In this document: positions 58,226 to 64,000 of the stretch, one piece after another
Position numbering within the stretch: the first letter of the stretch is position 1
How the letters are laid out: each line of letters opens with the position of its first letter
Assembly (NCBI RefSeq): GCF_000772045.1
Contig: NZ_CP009754.1
Span: 4,216,001 to 4,280,000 of the forward strand
Length of the DNA stretch: 64,000 bases
From: Streptomyces sp. CCM_MD2014
GTDB lineage: Bacteria; Actinomycetota; Actinomycetes; Streptomycetales; Streptomycetaceae
Direction: 5' to 3'
Position numbers and translations under genes: made by a program
Notes under the pieces: model-generated
What the model was told of the DNA's origin: nothing
Seen by the model: only the letters and a program-made list of their open reading frames with translations
Databases searched by the model: none

Positions 58226-59686
58226 TCATGCCCAGCTGATCAACCGCTTCGGCTGCTCCAGAACCGCCGCCACGTCGGCGAGGACCTTGGAGCCCAGCTC
58301 GCCGTCGACCAGGCGGTGGTCGAAGCTCAGGGCGAGGGTGGTCACCTGGCGCGGCTTCACCTTGCCCTTGTGGACCCACGGCTGGAGCTTGATCGCGCCG
58401 ACCGCGAGGATCGCGGACTCGCCGGGGTTGAGAATCGGCGTGCCGGTGTCGACGCCGAAGACGCCGACGTTGGTGATGGTCACCGTGCCGCCCTGCATGG
58501 CGGCCGGGGAGGTCTTGCCCTCCCGGGCCGTCGAGACCAGCTCGCCCAGGGAGCCCGCCAGCTGCGGCAGGGTCTGGGCGTGGGCGTCCTTGATGTTCGG
58601 GACGATCAGGCCGCGCGGGGTGGCGGCGGCGATGCCCAGGTTGACGTAGTGCTTGACCACGATCTCCTGGGCGGCCTCGTCCCAGGACGCGTTGATGTCC
58701 GGGTTGCGCTTGATCGCGACCAGCAGGGCCTTGGCGATCAGGAGCAGCGGGTTCACTCGCAGGCCCGCGTACTCCTTGTCCTGCTTCAGCTCCTCGACCA
58801 GCTTCATCGTGCGCGTCACGTCGACCGTCACGAACTCCGTGACGTGCGGCGCCGTGAACGCCGAGCCGACCATCGCCGCCGCCGTCGCCTTGCGCACGCC
58901 CTTGACCGGGACACGGGTCTCGCGCGTCGTGTCGTACGACGCCGGTGCCGCCGTCGGGGACGGGGCGGGCGCGACGGCCGCGGGGGCCGCCTGCGGCTCC
59001 GGTGCCGCGGACTCGGCCGCCACCGCCGCGTGGACGTCCTCGCGGGTGATGATGCCGTCCGGACCGGACGGGACCACGGTCGCCAGATCGACGCCGAGGT
59101 CCTTGGCGAGCTTGCGCACCGGGGGCTTGGCCAGCGGGCGCCCGCCGGTGACCGGCGCGGCCGGGGCCGCCGGTGCGGCAGGGGCGGGAGCAGGGGCGGC
59201 CGGTCCGTGGCCGTTCATCTCCGCCTGGATCGCCGCCGACGCCTCCCCGGCGGCGGCCGGGGGCTGGGCGCCCTTGCGGGGGCGGCGCTTGGTCGAGGAC
59301 GTGGAGACCCCGTACCCGACCAGGACCGGCTGGCGGCCCTCCGGCTTGGGCTCCTCCGCCTCGGCGGCGGCCGGGGTGTCCGCCACCGCCTCCTGCACCG
59401 GCTCCGCCGCGGCGGCCGCACCGTCGCCGACGGCCACCGCGATGATCGACGTACCGACGTCGACCGTGGTGCCCTCGGGGAAGTGCAGCTCGCGCACCAC
59501 CCCGTCGTAGGGGATGGGCAGTTCGACGGCGGCCTTGGCCGTCTCGACCTCGCACACCACCTGGCCGTCGGTGACCGTGTCACCGGGCTGGACGTACCAC
59601 TTGAGGATCTCGGCCTCGGTGAGCCCCTCGCCCACGTCGGGCATCTTGAACTCACGCACGGAGCTGTCCGTCATCGTCGTCACGCT
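58226..59686 (-). CDS. bkdC: Dihydrolipoamide acyltransferase E2 of branched-chain 2-oxoacid dehydrogenase
   Basis: 486 residues from the GTG at 59686; GGAGGGG sits at ideal spacing, 7 bp after the bkdB stop. Lipoyl domain at about 8-85, with the lipoyl-lysine (K50) in ETAKA; a hinge rich in Ala/Pro/Glu; a peripheral-subunit-binding domain (about 195-235, VRKLAKDLGVDLATV); then the catalytic domain with the active His in SFDHRLVDGE. E2 transfers the acyl group to CoA. It lies last in the bkdA-bkdB-bkdC operon. Confidence 0.95.
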   Translation of the reverse strand, partial: SVTTMTDSSVREFKMPDVGEGLTEAEILKWYVQPGDTVTDGQVVCEVETAKAAVELPIPYDGVVRELHFPEGTTVDVGTSIIAVAVGDGAAAAAEPVQEAVADTPAAAEAEEPKPEGRQPVLVGYGVSTSSTKRRPRKGAQPPAAAGEASAAIQAEMNGHGPAAPAPAPAAPAAPAAPVTGGRPLAKPPVRKLAKDLGVDLATVVPSGPDGIITREDVHAAVAAESAAPEPQAAPAAVAPAPSPTAAPASYDTTRETRVPVKGVRKATAAAMVGSAFTAPHVTEFVTVDVTRTMKLVEELKQDKEYAGLRVNPLLLIAKALLVAIKRNPDINASWDEAAQEIVVKHYVNLGIAAATPRGLIVPNIKDAHAQTLPQLAGSLGELVSTAREGKTSPAAMQGGTVTITNVGVFGVDTGTPILNPGESAILAVGAIKLQPWVHKGKVKPRQVTTLALSFDHRLVDGELGSKVLADVAAVLEQPKRLISWA

Positions 59687-59693
59687 CCCCTCC

Positions 59694-60674
59694 TCAGTAC
59701 GCCAGCGAGCGGTCGACGGCATCCAGCACCCGGTCCAGGTCGGGCAGGTACTCCTCCTCCAGACGCGCCGGCGGGTACGGGGCGTGGTAGCCGCCGACCC
59801 TGAGCACCGGGGCCTCCAGGTGGTAGAAGCAGCGCTCCGTGATCCGGGCGGCGATCTCCGCGCCCGAGCCCAGGAACACGGGCGCCTCGTGGACCACGAC
59901 CAGACGGCGGGTCTTCTCCACCGACGCCTGGACCGTGTCGAAGTCGACCGGCGAGATCGACCGCAGGTCGACGACCTCGAGGGAGCGGCCCTCCTCGGCG
60001 GCCGCGTCGGCGACCTCCCGGCAGAGCTTCACCATCGGGCCGTACGCCGCCAGCGTCAGGTCGGTGCCCTCGCGCACCACGCGCGCGGCGTGCAGCGGGC
60101 CGGGGATGGCCTCCCGGTCGACCTCGGCCTTGTCCCAGTAGCGGCGCTTCGGCTCGAAGTAGATCACCGGGTCGTCGCTCTGGATGGCCTGCTGCATCAT
60201 CCAGTACGCGTCCGCCGCGTTGGACGGGCTGACCACCTTCAGGCCCGCCACGTGCGCGAACAGGGCCTCGGGGGACTCGGAGTGGTGCTCGACCGCGCCG
60301 ATGCCGCCGCCGTAGGGGATGCGGATGACGACCGGCATCTTGACCTTGCCCAGCGAGCGGGCGTGCATCTTGGCCAGCTGCGTGACGATCTGGTCGTAGG
60401 CCGGGAAGACGAAGCCGTCGAACTGGATCTCCACCACCGGCCGGTACCCGCGCAGGGCCAGGCCGATCGCGGTGCCGACGATGCCGGACTCGGCGAGCGG
60501 GGTGTCGATGACCCGGTCCTCGCCGAAGTCCTTCTGCAGGCCGTCGGTGACCCGGAAGACACCGCCGAGCTTGCCGACGTCCTCGCCCATGATCAGGACC
60601 TTGGGGTCCGACTCCAGTGCGCGGCGCAGCGACTCGTTGATCGCCTTGGCCAGCGCCATCTTTTCCGCTGCCAT
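59694..60674 (-). CDS. bkdB: Branched-chain 2-oxoacid dehydrogenase E1 beta subunit
   Basis: 326 residues from the ATG at 60674. The transketolase pyrimidine-binding domain (about 5-180, MALAKAINESLRRALESDPK) and C-terminal domain (AYGPMVKLCREVADAAAEEG) are typical of bacterial E1 beta. E1 beta pairs with E1 alpha to decarboxylate branched 2-oxoacids from Val, Leu and Ile. Its start is 1 bp from the E1 alpha stop, so the two are tightly coupled. Confidence 0.95.
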   Translation of the reverse strand: MAAEKMALAKAINESLRRALESDPKVLIMGEDVGKLGGVFRVTDGLQKDFGEDRVIDTPLAESGIVGTAIGLALRGYRPVVEIQFDGFVFPAYDQIVTQLAKMHARSLGKVKMPVVIRIPYGGGIGAVEHHSESPEALFAHVAGLKVVSPSNAADAYWMMQQAIQSDDPVIYFEPKRRYWDKAEVDREAIPGPLHAARVVREGTDLTLAAYGPMVKLCREVADAAAEEGRSLEVVDLRSISPVDFDTVQASVEKTRRLVVVHEAPVFLGSGAEIAARITERCFYHLEAPVLRVGGYHAPYPPARLEEEYLPDLDRVLDAVDRSLAY

Positions 60675-60675
60675 G

Positions 60676-61929
60676 TCAGACCCCCTCTGCTTCCGCGAAC
60701 GACGCCTGGTAGGCGGCGAACTGCGCCCGCTCCTCGTCCACGAGCGCGTGCCCGTCCGCGTACACGTTCTCGAAGATGGCGAACCGGTCCGGGTCCGGCA
60801 TGGCACGGACCACTTCGCGCACTCGTTTGCCCAACGTCTCGCTCTCCGCCTCCAGTTCCGCGAAGAATCCCTCGTCCGCGTGGTGTGCGGACTCCAGGAA
60901 GCGGCGCAGGCGCAGGATCGGGTCCTTCGCCTCCCAGGCGGCGCGCTCGTCGTCGTGCCGGTAGCGGGAGGGGTCGTCCGAGGTGGTGTGGGCGCCCATG
61001 CGGTACGTGAACGCCTCGATCAGCGCCGGTCCCTCACCGCGCCGCGCCCGGTCCAGGGCCCAGCGGGTGACCGCGAGGGAGGCGAGGACGTCGTTGCCGT
61101 CGACGCGGACGCCGGGGAAGCCGAAGCCCTGGGCGCGCTGGTAGAGCGGCACCCGGGTCTGCTTCTCGTTGGACTCGGAGATCGCCCACTGGTTGTTCTG
61201 GCAGAAGAACACCACGGGGGCGTTGTAGACGGCGGCGAAGTTGAACGCCTCGCTGACGTCGCCCTGGCTGGAGGCGCCGTCGCCGAAGTACGCGATCACG
61301 CCCGAGTCGGCGCCGTCCTTGGCCACGCCCATCGCGTAGCCCGTGGCGTGCAGCGCCTGGGAGCCGATGACGATCGTGTACAGGTGGAAGTTGTTGCCGT
61401 TGGGGTCCCAGCCGCCGTTGTTCACGCCGCGGAACATGCCCAGGAGGTTGGTCGGGTCGACGCCGCGGCACCAGGCGACGCCGTGCTCGCGGTAGGTCGG
61501 GAAGACGTAGTCGTCCTCGCGGGTGGCCCGGCCGGAGCCGATCTGGGCGGCCTCCTGGCCGAGCAGGGAGGCCCACAGGCCCAGCTCGCCCTGGCGCTGC
61601 AGGGCGGTGGCCTCGGCGTCGAAGCGCCGGGTGAGCACCATGTCGCGGTACAGGCCGCGCAGCTCGTCGGGGGTGATGTCGGCGACGTACGAGGCGTACT
61701 CGGCGTGAGCGGCGTCCTCGACGCGCTCGCCCTCGGGCGTCAGCAGCTGCACCAGCTCCGGCTCGGAGCCCTTCTTGGCAGCGGTACGGGTGGTGCTGGT
61801 GGTGCGAGTGGTGCGCTTGCCGGTGCCGGCCTTGCCGGCGGTCGTACCGGCCGCCTTGGTGCCGGTGGTGCCGGCCGCCTTGCTTCCGGCGCTGCGTCGC
61901 GGCTTGCGCGCGGCAGTGCTCTCGGTCAC
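60676..61929 (-). CDS. bkdA: Branched-chain 2-oxoacid dehydrogenase E1 alpha subunit
   Basis: 417 residues. The ThDP-binding motif is GDGASSQGDVSEAFNFAAV...NN, and the loop YRMGAHTTSDDPSRYR marks it as branched-chain type rather than pyruvate type. The first 52 residues are a Thr/Ala/Gly/Lys/Arg-rich basic leader (TTGTKAAGTTAGKAGTGKR) not seen in bacterial E1 alphas I know. The GTG start follows GAGCAC with a weak site. Products are isobutyryl-, isovaleryl- and 2-methylbutyryl-CoA, starters for branched fatty acids and polyketides. Confidence 0.93.
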   Translation of the reverse strand: MTESTAARKPRRSAGSKAAGTTGTKAAGTTAGKAGTGKRTTRTTSTTRTAAKKGSEPELVQLLTPEGERVEDAAHAEYASYVADITPDELRGLYRDMVLTRRFDAEATALQRQGELGLWASLLGQEAAQIGSGRATREDDYVFPTYREHGVAWCRGVDPTNLLGMFRGVNNGGWDPNGNNFHLYTIVIGSQALHATGYAMGVAKDGADSGVIAYFGDGASSQGDVSEAFNFAAVYNAPVVFFCQNNQWAISESNEKQTRVPLYQRAQGFGFPGVRVDGNDVLASLAVTRWALDRARRGEGPALIEAFTYRMGAHTTSDDPSRYRHDDERAAWEAKDPILRLRRFLESAHHADEGFFAELEAESETLGKRVREVVRAMPDPDRFAIFENVYADGHALVDEERAQFAAYQASFAEAEGV

Positions 61930-62119
61930 GTGTGCTCCTCCGTCGGTCCGGCCCCCGGGTTCGCCGGAAGCCAGTGCGGCTCACCTGCGGCCCGGCGGAC
62001 GCACAAGGGTGGGTGCGGCCCGATCGGGAACAGGCGTGACAGGTGCCCCGGCGAGCGCCCTGCGAACAGCACGTTACCCAGTGCTCCACATTTCTGTGAA
62101 ACCCCTCCTGACCTGCGTT

Positions 62120-62165
62120 TTTACTCGGATTTCCAAGTAAATCGGCGTAGGACGGAAGTTTTACT
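62120..62165. promoter_or_regulatory. TTTACT repeats in the bkd/DevR-like divergent promoter region
   Basis: TTTACT at 62120-62125 pairs with AGTAAA at 62136-62141 (10-base spacer), and TTTACT recurs at 62160-62165. They lie in the 306-bp gap between bkdA and the response regulator, within the only AT-richer stretch. Possible operator or UP-element; regulator unknown. The rest of 61930-62234 holds nothing recognisable. Confidence 0.35.
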
Positions 62166-62234
62166 GGTCACAGCCTTGCAGGGGGCCGGAACAACGGCAC
62201 GTTATCCCGGCCACCCCGGGCACGGGAAGAGTCG

Positions 62235-62909
62235 GTGTGTGACACTGACCGCGTGCGCGAAGACGGAAAAATCCGGGTATTCCTCCTCGACGACCACGAG
62301 GTGGTCCGGCGCGGGGTGCACGATCTGCTCGCCGGCGAGGCCGACATCGAGGTGGTGGGCGAGGCCGGCACGGCCGCCGAGGCGCAGGCCCGGGTCACGG
62401 CCACCCGTCCGGACGTCGCCGTACTGGACGTACGGCTGCCGGACGGCAGCGGCGTGGAGGTCTGCCGCGACATCCGCTCCCGGGACGAGTCCGTCCGCTG
62501 CCTGATGCTGACCTCCTTCGCCGACGACGAGGCCCTCTTCGACGCGATCATGGCGGGCGCCTCCGGCTACGTCCTCAAGGACATCCGCGGCGCGGAGCTG
62601 CTCGGCGCCGTGCGGGACGTGGCGGCCGGGAAGTCCCTGCTCGACCCGGTGGCCACCGCGCGCGTGCTGGAACGGCTGCGCGACGGCGGGGCCAAGCCCG
62701 ACGACCGGCTGGCCCACCTCACCGACCAGGAGCGCCGCATCCTGGAGCTGATCGGCGAGGGACTGACCAACCGCGCGATCGGCGAGCGGCTGCACCTGGC
62801 GGAGAAGACGATCAAGAACTACGTGTCGAGCCTGCTGGGCAAGCTCGGCATGCAGCGGCGCTCTCAGGCGGCCGCCTTCGTGGCCCGCCTGGAGGCCGAG
62901 AACCGCTGA
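62235..62909 (+). CDS. DevR/DosR-like response regulator
   Basis: 224 residues. The GTG at 62235 has GGAAGAG just upstream; GTG 62253 is an alternative. The receiver domain has the acidic pair near 19-20, phospho-acceptor Asp65 (VAVLDVRLPD) and the Lys in YVLKDIRG. The C-terminal LuxR-type HTH (LTDQERRILELIGEGLTNRA, EKTIKNYVSSLLGKLGMQRR) is strikingly close to mycobacterial DevR/DosR. No kinase is adjacent, so it is an orphan in this window. A DosR-box-like palindrome lies downstream before the next gene. Confidence 0.94.
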   Translation: MCDTDRVREDGKIRVFLLDDHEVVRRGVHDLLAGEADIEVVGEAGTAAEAQARVTATRPDVAVLDVRLPDGSGVEVCRDIRSRDESVRCLMLTSFADDEALFDAIMAGASGYVLKDIRGAELLGAVRDVAAGKSLLDPVATARVLERLRDGGAKPDDRLAHLTDQERRILELIGEGLTNRAIGERLHLAEKTIKNYVSSLLGKLGMQRRSQAAAFVARLEAENR

Positions 62910-62947
62910 CGGGGCGGGGTCCGCCACCGTTCCTTGCGTGCTTACTC

Positions 62948-62961
62948 GGGACTTACGTCCC
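62948..62961. promoter_or_regulatory. DosR-box-like palindrome upstream of the split-barrel protein gene
   Basis: GGGACTTACGTCCC matches the core of the mycobacterial DosR box GGGACTWWAGTCCC at 13 of 14 positions. It lies 58 bp upstream of the next start and just after the DevR-like gene. Confidence 0.6.
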
Positions 62962-63018
62962 TTCCTGCCGGGGCGGGCGACTCTGTTCCCGCGCCCGCCG
63001 CTCCCGCACAGTGAGTCC

Positions 63019-63426
63019 ATGCCCTCCGACGAACAGCTCGCCGTCGGCCTGCTCGGCCGTACCGCCTACGGCCGGGCGGCCACCACCATGCGCGCCCTGC
63101 CCTTCCTCGCCCTCGCGCGCCACATCGTGGCCGACGGCCGGGTCCTGCTGCGCATGCCCAGGAGCTGGGGGTACCACCAGGTGTGCGCCGGGAGCGTCGT
63201 CGCGTACGGGGCGGACAACCTGACCTCCGCGCGGCCCGGCGAGAGCCTGTGGACCGTGCAGGTCGTGGGGCACTGCGAGGCCCACGTGCCGAGCGCCGCC
63301 GAGCTGGAGCGGTTCGGCGCCGCGCCGAGCCGGGTGGACGGCGAGCCGTTCGAGCCCGCCTACCTGCGCGTCGACCCGCAGTTCGGCACGGTGCACTTCA
63401 CGGACGGGGTCGCGGGGCCCGCGTAG
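63019..63426 (+). CDS. Pyridoxamine 5'-phosphate oxidase-like FMN-binding split-barrel protein
   Basis: 135 residues from the ATG at 63019. Strands of the split-barrel fold: GRVLLRMPRSWGYHQVCAGS, VVAYGADNL and WTVQVVGHCEAHV. The PPOX-like family uses FMN or F420 and is common in actinobacterial hypoxia and dormancy regulons. It is preceded by a DosR-box-like sequence and the DevR-like gene, so control by that regulator is probable but untested. Confidence 0.88.
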   Translation: MPSDEQLAVGLLGRTAYGRAATTMRALPFLALARHIVADGRVLLRMPRSWGYHQVCAGSVVAYGADNLTSARPGESLWTVQVVGHCEAHVPSAAELERFGAAPSRVDGEPFEPAYLRVDPQFGTVHFTDGVAGPA

Positions 63427-63435
63427 GCGAACGCA

Positions 63436-63475
63436 ACGCGCGCGTGCAGCCCGTCTCCGGGCCGCACGCGCGCGT
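63436..63475. terminator. Bidirectional terminator
   Basis: ACGCGCGCGTGC and GCACGCGCGCGT form a perfect 12-bp stem with an inner GCCCG/CGGGC stem. It separates convergent genes. Confidence 0.85.
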
Positions 63476-63492
63476 GGAAGGTGTGAGACGGG

Positions 63493-64000
63493 TCAGCCCG
63501 TGCCGCCCTCGGAACCCCCGGGAGCGCCGGTCGCGCCGCCCGTCGGCTGATCGCCGCCGCCCGTCTGGTCACCGCCGCCCGGCGTCTCACCGCCACCGCC
63601 GCCGGGGGTCTCACCGTCACCGCCGCCGGGGGTCTCACCGCCGCCCGACGGCTCGCCGTCACCAGGCGTCTCACCGCCACCGGTCGGGTCGCCGGTCGGG
63701 TCTCCCGTCTCGGGCCGCGAAGGCTCGTACGACGGCGTGTACGGCCGGTCCCAGTCCCCGTCGCCGTTGCCGCCCCCGCCCGAGCCCTGCTCGGAGCCCG
63801 GGTCGGTGGTCTCCTGGGTCTGCTCGTCGCTGGGCGACGAACTGGGCGTCTCCTCGCTGCTGCTCTGCGACGTGCTCGCCGACGGGCTCTTGTCCGTCTC
63901 GGTGCCGCCCTTGCCGCCGTCGCCGTTGTTGAGGGCCAGCGCGACGCCGGCCGCGATGGCGATCACCGCGAGGACGGCCAGTATCCACAGCTTGCCGCGG
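63493..64000 (-). CDS. C-terminal part of a membrane protein, probably a Ser/Thr protein kinase
   Basis: The frame is open to the window edge; 168 residues are visible. It shows a single membrane helix (LWILAVLAVIAIAAGVALAL) then an outside tail rich in Ser/Thr/Pro/Gly/Asp with GGGETPGG repeats. Such a helix plus Thr/Pro/Gly-rich tail is the usual end of a Streptomyces PASTA-less membrane kinase, but the kinase domain lies outside the window. The identification is therefore inferred from context only. Confidence 0.6.
   Translation of the reverse strand, partial: RGKLWILAVLAVIAIAAGVALALNNGDGGKGGTETDKSPSASTSQSSSEETPSSSPSDEQTQETTDPGSEQGSGGGGNGDGDWDRPYTPSYEPSRPETGDPTGDPTGGGETPGDGEPSGGGETPGGGDGETPGGGGGETPGGGDQTGGGDQPTGGATGAPGGSEGGTG

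Noticed and set aside
62089..62101. TTTCTGTGAAAC as a second parS site
   Set aside because: It lacks the CACGTG core and is not palindromic over 14 bp.

Overview
The window is high-GC actinobacterial chromosome and almost certainly Streptomyces. GTG starts are common, coding density is very high, and the gene content is typical: mycothiol-dependent enzyme family, Spo0M-like and TerB-like proteins, several SpoIIE-type phosphatases, Bro-N regulator, PhoX, and a bkd operon beside a DevR-like regulator. A near-perfect parS sequence (40599-40614) suggests the core of the chromosome, probably within a few hundred kb of oriC. No tRNA, rRNA, CRISPR array, prophage or biosynthetic cluster was seen.

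Layout. 1-7.2 kb: a truncated FtsX-type permease, then an ABC exporter (permease plus ATPase) with its own NarL-type two-component system. A shared 19-bp operator-like sequence lies upstream of both the ABC operon and the kinase-regulator operon. 7.3-12.6 kb: a conserved hypothetical, two tandem CNNM/CorC-type membrane proteins, then Spo0M-like, TerB-like and TatA-like genes; the first two of these share a TCTAC-N6-GTAGA element. 12.6-17.2 kb: cell-wall or beta-lactam related genes (penicillin-binding protein, secreted esterase lipoprotein, LysR regulator, class A beta-lactamase-like serine hydrolase). 17.3-24.9 kb: beta-helix protein, small membrane protein, M24 peptidase-like protein, nucleoside hydrolase, GH13 glucosidase, lipoprotein.

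24.9-31.1 kb is an accessory-looking signalling neighbourhood. It holds an HTH-TPR regulator divergent from a small membrane peptide across a TTAARCG operator array, a caspase-like protein whose catalytic His and Cys are both replaced, a membrane SpoIIE phosphatase, and small membrane proteins. 31.2-36.5 kb: PhoX with a clear PHO box, then an IS200/IS605-family element that encodes TnpB and a ribbon-helix-helix protein but no TnpA. The element is wedged between phoX and a TerF-like vWA protein gene.

36.6-51.3 kb: housekeeping genes (metG, aspS, parS, a PAS-GAF-SpoIIE-HATPase regulator, AI-2E family transporter, pirin, SseB-like, acyl-CoA dehydrogenase, M18 aminopeptidase, small conserved proteins, C-N hydrolase). 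51.4-57 kb: mycothiol-dependent enzyme, MFS-GntR pair, D-Ala-D-Ala carboxypeptidase, YtrA-type GntR with a membrane protein. 57.1-64 kb: Bro-N protein, bkdA-bkdB-bkdC operon, DevR/DosR-like response regulator, an FMN-binding split-barrel protein preceded by a DosR-box-like palindrome, and the C-terminal tail of a membrane protein (probably a Ser/Thr kinase) that runs off the window.

The most interesting signals are the catalytically degenerate caspase-like protein and its neighbours, the TnpB element with a coupled RHH gene, the DosR-like box beside the DevR-like gene, the PHO box, the parS site, and several shared palindromic operators. Domain and family statements come from motif recognition by eye, not from database searches.
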